A stretch of 40,255 nucleotides of DNA from an uncultured Eisenbergiella sp. (GTDB lineage: Bacteria; Bacillota; Clostridia; Lachnospirales; Lachnospiraceae): positions 1 to 40,255 of the forward strand of contig CANQVD010000035.1 of the NCBI GenBank assembly GCA_947627215.1, written 5' to 3'. The translations under genes and the position numbers were made by a program. The notes beneath the pieces are model-generated. The model worked only from the letters and a program-made list of their open reading frames with translations, was not told where the DNA came from and searched no databases. Numbering within the stretch: position 1 is the stretch's first letter; every line of letters begins with the position of its first letter. Shown piece by piece: positions 7,067-15,792 of this stretch.

Positions 7067-7567
7067 CTACGCCTCAGCCGCATTTCCGTTGATATAATTC
7101 ACCAGCCCTCCGGCGGCGATGATCTTCTGCATGAAGGGCGGGAACGCCTGTCCCTTGAACTGAGTGCCCTTCGTCTTATTCGTGATGATCCCGCTGTCGA
7201 AGTCCACCTCCACCTCGTCGCCCGCTTCGATCCCTTTGGACGCCTCCGGGCATTCGATGATGGGCAGGCCGATGTTGATGGCATTGCGGTAAAAGATCCG
7301 GGCGAAGGTCTCGGCGATGACGCAGCTCACACCGGCGGCCTTGATGGCGATGGGCGCGTGCTCTCTGGAGGAGCCGCAGCCGAAATTCTTATCCGCCACG
7401 ATGATGTCCCCGGGCTGCACTTTGCGGATGAACTCTTTGTCGATATCCTCCATGCAGTGCGCGGCCAGCTCCGCGGGATCGGAGGAATTGAGATAACGCG
7501 CGGGGATGATGACATCCGTATCCACGTTGTCCCCATAACGAAATACTGTTCCTGTCGCTTTCTTCAT
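7067..7567 (-). CDS. leuD: 3-isopropylmalate dehydratase small subunit
   Basis: Small subunit of isopropylmalate isomerase, which with LeuC converts 2-isopropylmalate to 3-isopropylmalate in leucine synthesis. The 166-residue protein has the swivelling-domain signature: [16 protein letters not shown] at residues 12-27, and [19 protein letters not shown] around 60-78. Length is normal for the short HacB-like LeuD type. The ATG follows GGAAGGAGAGG. It lies 23 bp after leuC on the same transcript. The family also includes homoaconitase-type and citraconate/methylmalate enzymes, so substrate is assigned by similarity, not proven; no leuA or leuB is nearby. Confidence 0.93.
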   Translation of the reverse strand: MKKATGTVFRYGDNVDTDVIIPARYLNSSDPAELAAHCMEDIDKEFIRKVQPGDIIVADKNFGCGSSREHAPIAIKAAGVSCVIAETFARIFYRNAINIGLPIIECPEASKGIEAGDEVEVDFDSGIITNKTKGTQFKGQAFPPFMQKIIAAGGLVNYINGNAAEA

Positions 7568-7590
7568 GATATCCTCTCCTTCCGGATCCG

Positions 7591-8856
7591 TTATGCGATC
7601 TGCTCCGGACCGGCGATCCTGCCGGCCACGGCGCTGGCGGCGGCCACGGCCGGGCTCGCCAGATAGATTTCCGACTTCACATGTCCCATGCGGCCCACGA
7701 AATTGCGGTTCGTGGTGGACACGCAGCGCTCTCCCTCGGCCAGAACGCCCATATATCCGCCCAGGCAGGGACCGCAGGTGGGCGTGCTCACGATGGCGCC
7801 CGCTTCGATGAAGGTCTTCAGCAGTCCCTCTTCCATGGCCTGCAGATAGATCTTCTGGGTGGCGGGGATCACGATGCAGCGGATCCCGGGAGCCACATGG
7901 CGCCCTTTCAGGATCTGCGCGGCCACGCGCATGTCCTCCAGACGACCGTTGGTGCAGGAGCCGATGACTACCTGATCGATGGCGATCTCCTCCGTGATCT
8001 CATCGATGGTCCTGGTATTTTCCGGAAGATGCGGAAAAGCGACGGTGGGCCGAAGCGCGCCCAGATCGATGGTATATTCCGCATCGTACACGGCGTCCTC
8101 ATCCGCCTCATATACGGTATAGGGCCTTGCGGCATGCTCCGCCAGATAGGCCTTCGTCAACTCGTCCACCGGGAAGATCCCGTTCTTGCCGCCCGCCTCG
8201 ATGGCCATGTTGGCGATGGTGAAGCGGTCGTCCATGCTCAGGTTCGCCACGCCCTCGCCGGTGAACTCCATGGACTTGTACAGAGCGCCGTCCACGCCGA
8301 TCATGCCGATGATGTGCAGGATCACGTCCTTGCCGCTGACCCATGCGGAGGGCTTCCCGATCAGATGGAAGCGGATCGCGGACGGGACCTTGAACCAGGC
8401 CTTGCCGGTCGCCATGCCCGCGGCCATGTCCGTGCTGCCCACGCCCGTGGAAAACGCGCCCAGGGCGCCGTAGGTACAGGTATGGGAATCCGCGCCGATC
8501 ACCACGTCTCCCGCCACGGTCAGTCCCTTTTCCGGCAGAAGCGCGTGCTCGATGCCCATCTCTCCCACTTCAAAATAATTGGTGATCTCATTGCGCCGCG
8601 CGAATTCCCGCACGCATTTGCAGTGCTCGGCGGACTTGATATCCTTATTCGGCACAAAATGATCCGGCACAAGGGCGATCCTGTCCTTATCAAAAACGCC
8701 GTCCACCTTCATCTTTTCCATTTCCTTGATGGCAACCGGGCTGGTGATATCGTTGCCCAGCACCAGATCCAGACGCGCCTCGATCAGTTGCCCCGCCTCC
8801 ACGTAAGGGAGTCCGGCGTGCGCGGCCAGAATTTTCTGTGTCATCGTCATTCCCAT
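7591..8856 (-). CDS. leuC: 3-isopropylmalate dehydratase large subunit
   Basis: Large, 4Fe-4S-containing subunit of isopropylmalate isomerase. The 421-residue protein shows the aconitase-family cluster ligands: Cys in [13 protein letters not shown] and two Cys in [12 protein letters not shown]. Other family blocks are [15 protein letters not shown] and [26 protein letters not shown] start at the ATG at 8856 because AAAGGAG is 9 nt upstream; the ATG at 8880 has no ribosome site. Together with leuD it forms a two-gene leftward operon facing a divergent lysR gene, the classic layout for LysR control of the operon. A palindrome lies in the shared promoter region. Confidence 0.94.
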   Translation of the reverse strand: MGMTMTQKILAAHAGLPYVEAGQLIEARLDLVLGNDITSPVAIKEMEKMKVDGVFDKDRIALVPDHFVPNKDIKSAEHCKCVREFARRNEITNYFEVGEMGIEHALLPEKGLTVAGDVVIGADSHTCTYGALGAFSTGVGSTDMAAGMATGKAWFKVPSAIRFHLIGKPSAWVSGKDVILHIIGMIGVDGALYKSMEFTGEGVANLSMDDRFTIANMAIEAGGKNGIFPVDELTKAYLAEHAARPYTVYEADEDAVYDAEYTIDLGALRPTVAFPHLPENTRTIDEITEEIAIDQVVIGSCTNGRLEDMRVAAQILKGRHVAPGIRCIVIPATQKIYLQAMEEGLLKTFIEAGAIVSTPTCGPCLGGYMGVLAEGERCVSTTNRNFVGRMGHVKSEIYLASPAVAAASAVAGRIAGPEQIA

Positions 8857-8942
8857 GCCTGTCAGCTCCTTTCTCTTCATCGGCTTTCCTGCCTTTCAGT
8901 GTACCATACGCCTCAGGAAACACAAAATATTTATCTTTCATG

Positions 8943-8971
8943 TTTACTATAAATTCCGGTTATAGTATAAT
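8943..8971 (+). promoter_or_regulatory. lysR promoter overlapping a LysR-type palindrome
   Basis: ACTATAA-N7-TTATAGT (8946-8966) is a perfect inverted repeat with the T-N11-A spacing typical of LysR-family sites. It overlaps a plus-strand promoter: TTTACT (8943-8948), 17 nt, TATAAT (8966-8971). It lies between leuC and the divergent lysR gene, so a dimer bound here could repress its own gene and activate leuCD. Confidence 0.7.
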
Positions 8972-9042
8972 GAAAAACACCAAATTTCAGTTATGATATT
9001 TTTTATAAAAAGAGATCCGTTCGGGCAGGCCAGGAGGATACA

Positions 9043-9954
9043 ATGGAACAGAATTTCAATCTCTATCACATCTTCTATACGGTGGCCAAATGTAAGAACA
9101 TCTCCGGCGCGGCCAGAGAGCTCTACATCAGCCAGCCGGCCATCAGCAAGGCCATCTCACGGCTGGAGGCCGGGCTGAACACCACGCTTTTCCTGCGCTC
9201 CTCCCGGGGCGTGAAACTGACGGAGGCCGGAGAGATCCTGTACCGCCAGGTGGAAAGCGCCTTTCTGTCCATCTCGCAGGGGGAGGAACAACTGGCCCGC
9301 ATCCAGAAGCTTGGCATCGGACACCTCACCATCGGCGCATCCACCACGCTGTGCAAATATGTGCTGCTTCCCCTGCTGCGCTCCTTCCTGCACGAAAATC
9401 CCCACATTCAGGTCTCCATCGCCTGTCAGTCCACCTATGAGACCATGGACGCGCTGGAAAAAGGAGCCATCGACATCGGTCTCATCGGCGCCTCTGACAA
9501 TATGGAACGCCTCACCTTTCTGCCCGCCATGGAGATCCAGGATATTTTCGTGACCACCAGGACGTATCTGGACAACCTGAGGGAACGCATCCAGCAGGAC
9601 GGTCCGCTGTCCTCCCGGACGGTGCTGGCACAGTCCACGCTCATGCTTCTGAACAAGGAGAACATCACACGGCAGTACGTGGACCGCTATCTCTCTCAGG
9701 AGAATCTGACCGCTTCCCGGATGATCGAGGTCACCTCGCTGGATTTGCTCATCGAATTCGCGAAAACGGATCTGGGCATCGCCTGCGTTATCAAAAACTT
9801 CGTGCGGGAGGAACTGGCGGACGGCCGTCTGATCCAACTGAAAATGCCGGTATCCATCCCTAAGCGCCAGGTCGGCTTCGCCTGGCTCAGTTCTGCTCCG
9901 CTTCCGCCGTCTGCCCGGAAGTTTCTGGATTTTGTGGAAACCGGGGAAGTATGA
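9043..9954 (+). CDS. LysR-family transcriptional regulator
   Basis: A 303-residue regulator. The N-terminal winged helix-turn-helix covers about residues 3-62 (HIFYTVAKCKNISGAARELY then ISQPAISKAISRLEAGLNTTLF). The effector-binding domain follows from about 90 (LTIGASTTLCKYVLLPLLRSF ... IDIGLIG). The ATG is preceded by a GGAGG at about 6 nt. Divergence from leuCD across a 186-bp region with a LysR-type palindrome suggests it senses a leucine-pathway metabolite, but the effector cannot be read from sequence. Its last 68 bp overlap the 3' end of lgt on the other strand. Confidence 0.92.
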   Translation: MEQNFNLYHIFYTVAKCKNISGAARELYISQPAISKAISRLEAGLNTTLFLRSSRGVKLTEAGEILYRQVESAFLSISQGEEQLARIQKLGIGHLTIGASTTLCKYVLLPLLRSFLHENPHIQVSIACQSTYETMDALEKGAIDIGLIGASDNMERLTFLPAMEIQDIFVTTRTYLDNLRERIQQDGPLSSRTVLAQSTLMLLNKENITRQYVDRYLSQENLTASRMIEVTSLDLLIEFAKTDLGIACVIKNFVREELADGRLIQLKMPVSIPKRQVGFAWLSSAPLPPSARKFLDFVETGEV

Positions 9955-10690
9955 GGATCATGAGAATCCCGGCCAGGCACATGAAAATGGAGATGAACTG
10001 GGACGTGGACAGCGCGCCCACGCTGCCGCGGATCAGATCGCCGCGGAAGAATTCCATCACGAACCTGCCCACGCTGTAAAACAGCAGATAAAAGCCCGCC
10101 AGTTGTCCGTCGCGTTTCAGCCTTCGCGACAGCGCCATCAGAATGCCGAAATGCAGGAGGTTCAGCAGGCTGGAAAGGATCTGGGTCGGAAAGAGCGGGA
10201 TATTGTTGGGCGCATAGGCGGATTCGCGGAAAATGATACGGAAAAAACTGTCCTCACTCACTTCCATCCCGTAACAGCAGCCGGCCAGCAGACAGCCGAT
10301 CCGGCCGATCCCCTGCGCCAGCGCCAGCGCCGGCACGACCAGATCGAAGATCTTCAGAAAGACGAGATGATTCCTCCGGCAGCCGATCCAGGCTCCCAGG
10401 ATGCCGCCCAGGATGCTGCCGTACACCACAAAGCCGTCCTTCAGACAGTCCAGAATCAGGGTCGGATCCGCGATCAGCGCGGGAAGCCGCGTGAGCAGAT
10501 ACAGCGCCTTCGCACCCAAAAGGCCCCCGCATACGGCCCAGATCGCCATATTGAAAATCGCGTCTTCCTCCATCCCACGCTTCTTCGCCCGGTATTCCAC
10601 CATGAAATAGGCGGTCAGAATCCCGATCGCCATCATCAGGCCGTACCCGTGCACCGTAAACGGCCCGATGGAAAACAAATCATTCTTCAT
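9887..10690 (-). CDS. lgt: Prolipoprotein diacylglyceryl transferase
   Basis: Integral membrane enzyme that attaches diacylglycerol from phosphatidylglycerol to the lipobox Cys of prolipoproteins. The 267-residue protein has multiple transmembrane helices, the N-terminal HGYGLMMAIGI (with the conserved HGYG), and the family signature GRIGCLLAGCCYG around residues 148-160. YSVGRFVMEFFRGD near residue 215 supplies the other conserved Arg and Glu. Length is typical. Its start overlaps the end of the methyltransferase gene by 11 bp, so the two are translationally coupled; its end overlaps lysR on the opposite strand. Confidence 0.95.
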   Translation of the reverse strand: MKNDLFSIGPFTVHGYGLMMAIGILTAYFMVEYRAKKRGMEEDAIFNMAIWAVCGGLLGAKALYLLTRLPALIADPTLILDCLKDGFVVYGSILGGILGAWIGCRRNHLVFLKIFDLVVPALALAQGIGRIGCLLAGCCYGMEVSEDSFFRIIFRESAYAPNNIPLFPTQILSSLLNLLHFGILMALSRRLKRDGQLAGFYLLFYSVGRFVMEFFRGDLIRGSVGALSTSQFISIFMCLAGILMILILPRFPQNPETSGQTAEAEQN

Positions 10691-11489
10691 CCGTCTTTCT
10701 CCCTTTTCTTCCGATATAAAGAAAATGCTGACTCATGCCCAGAAGCTTTCTGTCTCCGGAAAGCCGCCAGGCCAGATCCAGCCATTTGTCCCGCGTCTCC
10801 TGATCCAGCTCATGCAGTTGTCTCTCTTTGCCGCAGAGGATGTTCTCCACGCCCGCAAAGGCCAGCCCCGTCAGGTCTTCCCCCGCCATCAGCCCTCTGG
10901 CCTCCTCCTCCGCGCAGAAATAGGCCGTCGTGAAACCCGCCATCTCGTCGTTCGCGCCGTCTTCCAGATACCGCAGCAGTCTATCCGCGCTCCCGAAATC
11001 CGCCAGGCTTTCCGCGGCGGCCAGAACGGGCGCATAGCCGGAAATAAACGCGGCGAAGAGCACGCCGCCGGGCTTTAACATCTGCACCGCCTCCCGCAGC
11101 GCCTGTCTGCGGTCCTCCTCCCGGCTCAAATGATAGAGCGGGCCCATCAGCAGCACCGCGTCGAACTGCTCCTTTTTGTACAGATATTCGTGCAGCCAGA
11201 GGGCGTTCCCGTGAATACAACTGTCCAGATGAACCCCGGCCTCCTGCGCCTTGTCGATGGCCTGCCGGATATTCCTGCCGGACAGGTCCAGAAGCGTCAC
11301 CTCATGCCCCTGTCCCGCCAGATAGATGGAATACCTGCCGGGGCCGCCGCCCACGTCCAGCACTTTTTTGTGTCCGCCGATATACTGATCCATATACCGC
11401 TTCGTCACCTCGAACTCCGGAAGATGCCAGGCCAGCCGCTCCCATTCCTCATATTCCTCATCATAAAACCGTTCTATTTCGTTCTGCAT
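10680..11489 (-). CDS. Class I SAM-dependent methyltransferase
   Basis: A 269-residue predicted methyltransferase. Motif I is VLDVGGGPGRYSIYLAGQGH at about residues 41-60, followed by VTLLDLS (motif II acid) and FDAVLLMGPLYHLS (motif IV region). I start at the ATG at 11489 because GGAGG lies 5 nt upstream; the ATG 15 nt before it overlaps that ribosome site. A longer open frame back to 11687 has no family similarity and is probably leader. The substrate is unknown. It is the first gene of an operon with lgt, and the leader before it is about 310 nt. Confidence 0.88.
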   Translation of the reverse strand: MQNEIERFYDEEYEEWERLAWHLPEFEVTKRYMDQYIGGHKKVLDVGGGPGRYSIYLAGQGHEVTLLDLSGRNIRQAIDKAQEAGVHLDSCIHGNALWLHEYLYKKEQFDAVLLMGPLYHLSREEDRRQALREAVQMLKPGGVLFAAFISGYAPVLAAAESLADFGSADRLLRYLEDGANDEMAGFTTAYFCAEEEARGLMAGEDLTGLAFAGVENILCGKERQLHELDQETRDKWLDLAWRLSGDRKLLGMSQHFLYIGRKGRKTDEE

Positions 11490-11829
11490 TTTTTCCTCCA
11501 TGCTATACAGATATTCCGATACCGTTCCCTCCGTTCTGTGACCGCCGACAATAAAAAAGGCCGTCCGGGCTTTCTGTTCCGGTACGGTCCCTGGAAAATC
11601 ACACTCTGTCAGGAATGGCTCATCCGATGCGCACGAAACAGAAAAGACCCTGTATCCGCATCCGCCCCGCTCCGGGTTCAGATACAAATACCGCGTCCGG
11701 TTTTCATCATCGGCATCGGCATCAGCATGGGATTTGTCATTCTCTGGCGCATCGCCTTTTCCTTCCTTTGGAATCTGTCGCAGATTCCCGATATGGGCTC
11801 ATTCTAACACCTTTTCTTCCGTTTCGCAA
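11490..11829 (-). promoter_or_regulatory. Promoter and long leader of the methyltransferase-lgt operon
   Basis: On the minus strand TTGCGA (11824-11829), a 17-nt spacer and TAGAAT (11801-11806) form a good promoter. The leader of about 305 nt carries a perfect 8-bp hairpin GGAATCTG-CGA-CAGATTCC (11770-11788), GATGCC repeats near 11720, and a short bulged stem ending in six T residues (about 11549-11570). No known riboswitch class was recognised. The rest of the gap (11830-11927) holds the ribosome site and presumably the promoter of the plus-strand gene at 11928. Confidence 0.5.
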
Positions 11830-11927
11830 GCACTTTCTGTGAAAACCTCCCCGCCCGCTTTAGATGAATTTTAGAGGCCCGCGCGCTACACTGGATCAAC
11901 AGGATACGCAGGAGGAATACAAAAGAG

Positions 11928-13001
11928 ATGGGCAGAGAAAGCAGAACACCGATCCGCACACACAGGAAAACCAGAACGGGGGCCCGGCTCCTTTCGCTCC
12001 TCCTGGCCGCCGCGCTGCTCCTCATTTCCATACAGTTCCACCGGATCAACGCGCAGCTTGAGGCCCTGCGGGTCCGGCTCAGGCAAATCGAACGGATGAC
12101 CGATACGGAAACGGAGACAGCACCCCCGCCGGATACATCGGCCCAAACGGATTATATCGACACGCTGCCGGTACTGGACGTGGGAAAACCGGCAGAGCGC
12201 ACCGATGCCGAGGTCCTGGAGCAGTTAAACCGGCTGGGCAAGGAGAATCCCGTCATCGCCGAAATCGCGGCCTCCGGCGGCGACTATCCCATGGCGCTCC
12301 TGTCCGCCCTCGCCAACAATCCCGAAATGGCCGACTTCGCGGCCGGCTATCCCGCAGCGGACGCAAATGCGGCATACGGCGCCGGGAACGTCCTCCAGGG
12401 CGGACCGTCCGAACAGCGCGCAGGGAAAAGCGGGCTGTCCGGAAGCGTTCTGACGGAAACCGAGCGTTCCAGCCAATGCCCGCTGTTTCTGCAGTGGGAT
12501 CCCCGATGGGGCTATCATTCCTACGGCTCCAAAAGCTGTGTGGCCCTGTCCGGCTGCGGACCCACCTGCCTCTCCATGGTGCTGTTTTCCCTGACCCGGA
12601 ACGAAACGCTGACGCCGGACAAAATCGCCGATTACAGCATGGAAAACGGTTATTATGTGGCCTCCACCGGAACCGCCTGGGCGCTCATGGAGGATCTGCC
12701 GGAAGAATACGGCATCCGGACCAGCACGCCTGCCATGTCTGAGGCGGCCATGAAGGCTCTGCTGGATGGCGGCGCACTGATCATCTGCGCCATGTCCCGG
12801 GGCGATTTCACCCTGTCGGGCCATTTCATCGTGATCCACGGATACGACCGGGAAGGATTTCTGGTGAACGATCCCAACTGCCTGTCCCGAAGCCGCCGGC
12901 ACTGGACCTTTTCACAGCTCAAGCCCCAGACAAAAGGAATCTGGGCCTATACCAAAGCACAGGCCCAGACTGATTCCTATAGGATCTATGACGCCGGATG
13001 A
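11928..13001 (+). CDS. Membrane-anchored C39-like cysteine peptidase
   Basis: A 357-residue protein with a basic N terminus and one transmembrane segment (about residues 19-36), so most of it is outside the cell. Residues 37-160 are a low-complexity and helical stalk. The C-terminal domain is Peptidase_C39_2-like: QWDPRWG, catalytic Cys210 in LSGCGPTCLSM, His299 in GHFIVIHGYD and VNDPN about residue 315. AGGAGG lies 10 nt before the ATG. Such proteins cleave unknown targets at the cell surface; this one has no ABC transporter, so it is not a bacteriocin exporter of the C39-ABC type. Its stop is 2 bp from the convergent leuS stop. Confidence 0.82.
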   Translation: MGRESRTPIRTHRKTRTGARLLSLLLAAALLLISIQFHRINAQLEALRVRLRQIERMTDTETETAPPPDTSAQTDYIDTLPVLDVGKPAERTDAEVLEQLNRLGKENPVIAEIAASGGDYPMALLSALANNPEMADFAAGYPAADANAAYGAGNVLQGGPSEQRAGKSGLSGSVLTETERSSQCPLFLQWDPRWGYHSYGSKSCVALSGCGPTCLSMVLFSLTRNETLTPDKIADYSMENGYYVASTGTAWALMEDLPEEYGIRTSTPAMSEAAMKALLDGGALIICAMSRGDFTLSGHFIVIHGYDREGFLVNDPNCLSRSRRHWTFSQLKPQTKGIWAYTKAQAQTDSYRIYDAG

Positions 13002-13003
13002 CC

Positions 13004-15424
13004 TCACGGCTTCTGCACGATGTTCACCAGCCTGCCGGGCACGTAGATCTCCTTCACCACCGTTCCGGTCAGCTTATCCGCCACCGCTTCCTTTGCGGCG
13101 GCGATCGCCTCTTCCCTGGCCGCATCCGCCGGGATCCGAATGGCGGCGCGCACCTTTCCGTTCACCTGCACCGCGATCTCGATGACGGCCTCCACAGTCT
13201 TTTCCTCTTCCCACTTCGGCCATTCCGTCTGATACAGGCGGCCTTCATAGCCCATGCTCTCCCAGAGCTCCTCCGTGATATGGGGCGCCACAGGATTCAG
13301 CAGGATCAGGAGGGTTTTAAACTCGTCCCGGGTCACCTTTCCGGCCCTGTAGAACTCATTGATCAGCGCCATCATGGCCGCGATGCCCGTGTTGTACTTC
13401 AGGCTCTCGTAGTCGTTGGAGACCTTCTTGATGGTCTGATGCAGCTTCGTCTCCAGCGCTTTGGAATACCCGCTCTCCTCCGTCACCAGATCCGCCAGTT
13501 TCCAGACCCGCTCCAGGAACCGGCGGCAGCCCCGCACGCCCTCCTGGCTCCAGGCGGCGCTCAGATCGAAGGCGCCGATGAACATCTCATAGGTCCGCAG
13601 CGTGTCCGCGCCGAATTCGTTTACGATATCGTCCGGATTGACCACATTGCCCCTGGATTTGCTCATCTTCTCGCCGTTCTCCCCCAGGATCATGCCGTGG
13701 GAGGTGCGCTTTTTGTAAGGCTCCGGGCAGTTGACGATGCCCTGGTCATAGAGGAACCTGTGCCAGAACCGGGAATAGAGCAGATGCAGGGTGGTATGCT
13801 CCATGCCGCCGTTGTACCAGTCCACCGGGAGCCAGTATTCCATGGCCTCCCTGCTGGCCAGCTCCTTATCGTTGTTCGGATCGATATAGCGGATGAAATA
13901 CCAGGAGGAACCGGCCCACTGGGGCATGGTATCCGTCTCCCGCTCCGCCTTTCCGCCGCAGCAGGGGCAGGTGGTCTCCACCCATTCCCGCATGGCCGCC
14001 AGCGGGGATTCCCCGGTGTCCGTGGGCATATAGCTTTCCACCTCCGGAAGCTCCAGCGGCAGCTCCTCCTCCGGGATCGGCACATAGCCGCATTTCTCAC
14101 ATTTCACAATCGGGATCGGCTCGCCCCAGTAGCGCTGTCTGGAGAACACCCAGTCCCGAAGCTTATAATTGGTCTTGGGCGTACCGATGCCCTCTTTTTC
14201 CAGATATTCGGTGATGGCCTTTTTGGCCTCCTCCACCTCCATGCCCGTGATGAAGCCGGAATTGACCAGACGGCCCGTCGCCACGTCCGTGAAGGCCGCC
14301 TCGTTCACATCCACCGGCCCTTTGGAGCTTTCCACCACCTGAATGATGGGCATATGGAACTTCTTCGCGAACTCCCAGTCCCTTTCGTCATGCGCCGGAA
14401 CCGCCATGATGGCCCCCGTGCCGTAGCTCATAAGCACATAGTCGGAGACCCAGATGGGAATCTCCACACCGTTGACCGGATTGACGGCGGTCAGTCCGTC
14501 GATCATGACGCCGGTCTTTTCCTTCGCCAGCTCGGAGCGCTCGAAATCGGACTTCTTCGCGGCCTGCTCCTGATAGGCACGGATTTCGTCCAGGTTCCGG
14601 ATCTGCCCGGCAAATTTCTCAATATAAGGGTGTTCCGGGGAGATGACCATATAGGTGACGCCGAAGAGCGTGTCCGGCCGGGTGGTATAAATGCGCAGCT
14701 TTTCTTCTTTATCCTTGATGGGGAAATCCACCTCCGCGCCGTGGGAGCGGCCGATCCAGTTCTTCTGGGACACCTTGACCCGCTCGATATAATCCACCGT
14801 GTCCAGACCGTCGATGAGCTTGTCGGCGTACTCCGTGATCTTCAGCATCCACTGGCTCTTCACCCGGCGCACCACCTCCGCGCCGCAGCGCTCGCAGTGG
14901 CCGTTGATCACTTCCTCGTTGGCCAGTCCCACCTTGCAGGAGGTGCACCAGTTGATGGGCATTTCGGCCTTGTAGGCCAGTCCGGCCTTGAAAAGCTTCA
15001 GGAAGATCCACTGGGTCCAGTGATAATAATTCGGGTCCGTGGTGTTGATCTCCCGGTCCCAGTCGAAGGAATAGCCCAGCGCCTGGAGCTGGCCCTTGAA
15101 GCGCTTCACGTTGTTCTTCGTCACAATCCTGGGATGGATGTGGTTCTTGATGGCGTAGTTCTCCGTAGGCAGGCCGAAGGCATCCCAGCCCATGGGATAG
15201 AGCACGTTATAGCCCTCCATCCGGCGCTTGCGCGCCACGATGTCCAGCGCCGTATAGGGACGCGGATGGCCCACATGAAGTCCCTGTCCCGACGGATAGG
15301 GAAACTCCACCAGCGCGTAATATTTGGGTCTGGTGAAATCCTGCGGCGCGGCGAAGGCCTTTTCGTCCTCCCAGATCTTCTGCCACTTCTTTTCGATTTC
15401 TTTGGGGTTGTAAACTCTCTCCAT
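13004..15424 (-). CDS. leuS: Leucyl-tRNA synthetase
   Basis: Charges tRNA-Leu with leucine in the cytosol. The 806-residue protein has the class I HIGH-type motif (GLHVGH) near residue 47, the KMSKS loop ([10 protein letters not shown]), and a CP1 editing domain with a [15 protein letters not shown] block. Zinc-type Cys pairs occur in CTSCKVG ... CERCG and in TTCPCCGGK. The ATG at 15424 follows GGAGGG; an in-frame ATG 15 nt earlier overlaps that site. Expression is governed by the T-box leader directly upstream, whose terminator ends 17 bp before the start codon. Confidence 0.97.
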   Translation of the reverse strand: MERVYNPKEIEKKWQKIWEDEKAFAAPQDFTRPKYYALVEFPYPSGQGLHVGHPRPYTALDIVARKRRMEGYNVLYPMGWDAFGLPTENYAIKNHIHPRIVTKNNVKRFKGQLQALGYSFDWDREINTTDPNYYHWTQWIFLKLFKAGLAYKAEMPINWCTSCKVGLANEEVINGHCERCGAEVVRRVKSQWMLKITEYADKLIDGLDTVDYIERVKVSQKNWIGRSHGAEVDFPIKDKEEKLRIYTTRPDTLFGVTYMVISPEHPYIEKFAGQIRNLDEIRAYQEQAAKKSDFERSELAKEKTGVMIDGLTAVNPVNGVEIPIWVSDYVLMSYGTGAIMAVPAHDERDWEFAKKFHMPIIQVVESSKGPVDVNEAAFTDVATGRLVNSGFITGMEVEEAKKAITEYLEKEGIGTPKTNYKLRDWVFSRQRYWGEPIPIVKCEKCGYVPIPEEELPLELPEVESYMPTDTGESPLAAMREWVETTCPCCGGKAERETDTMPQWAGSSWYFIRYIDPNNDKELASREAMEYWLPVDWYNGGMEHTTLHLLYSRFWHRFLYDQGIVNCPEPYKKRTSHGMILGENGEKMSKSRGNVVNPDDIVNEFGADTLRTYEMFIGAFDLSAAWSQEGVRGCRRFLERVWKLADLVTEESGYSKALETKLHQTIKKVSNDYESLKYNTGIAAMMALINEFYRAGKVTRDEFKTLLILLNPVAPHITEELWESMGYEGRLYQTEWPKWEEEKTVEAVIEIAVQVNGKVRAAIRIPADAAREEAIAAAKEAVADKLTGTVVKEIYVPGRLVNIVQKP

Positions 15425-15440
15425 TTTCCCTCCATACAAA

Positions 15441-15700
15441 AGGCCCTTTCTCTCCGTATTATAGAGACGAAAGGGCCATAAGATTTCGCGGTACCACTCT
15501 ATTTCACAGCAGAGCCCGTCCGCGGGCGCTCCTGTACACTCAAACGCCTGTAACGGGGCATCCGTCCTTCCCTACTCGCACGGCTTTGGGGAAGAAAGCT
15601 CCGAGGCCAGTTCAAAGCATTCTGCCTGCCGCCTCGCACCCGCCGGCGGCTCTCTGGAAGGCCCTCCTGCTCCTACTATTCCTCATCCTCGCTGTTTTCA
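15441..15700 (-). ncRNA. T-box leader of leuS (leucine-responsive, CUG specifier)
   Basis: The minus strand shows the ordered parts of a T-box: the AGTA element in GAGGAATAGTAGGAG (about 15670-15685), the specifier GAA-CTG (CTG at 15608-15610), AGGGAAGGACGGATG in the linker, the T-box sequence TGGTACCGCG (15487-15496), then the terminator, GGCCCTTTC paired with GAAAGGGCC (15442-15477) and TTTTG. Uncharged tRNA-Leu binding the CUG codon and pairing its CCA end with the T-box bulge would favour the antiterminator and switch on leuS. Confidence 0.93.
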
Positions 15701-15737
15701 TACTCTGTCAGGCGCTTGCCGCCTGAAATATGTACTT

Positions 15738-15766
15738 ATTTTATGCTCCCGCAGCGTATTTGTCAA
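15738..15766 (-). promoter_or_regulatory. Promoter of the leuS T-box transcript
   Basis: Minus-strand TTGACA (15761-15766), 17-nt spacer, TAAAAT (15738-15743). The start of transcription would fall just upstream of stem I of the T-box. Confidence 0.85.
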
Positions 15767-15792
15767 CCGCTTTTTGCCGCACGGACGGCGAT

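Noticed and set aside
11490-11687. Upstream extension of the methyltransferase frame to 11687
   Set aside because: No similarity to the family and a strong ribosome site fits the ATG at 11489.
11690-11807. Hydrophobic plus-strand stretch reading FIIGIGISMGFVILW
   Set aside because: It has no start signal, lies inside the leader of a minus-strand operon and contains the GATGCC repeats, so the membrane-like look is probably chance.
11928-13001. C39-like protein as a bacteriocin transporter peptidase
   Set aside because: It has no ABC transporter domains and no small leader peptide gene nearby.
12998-15481. Long plus-strand open frame of 827 codons opposite leuS
   Set aside because: It mirrors leuS on the other strand, lacks a ribosome site and shows no family pattern; GC-rich codon use keeps the antisense frame open.
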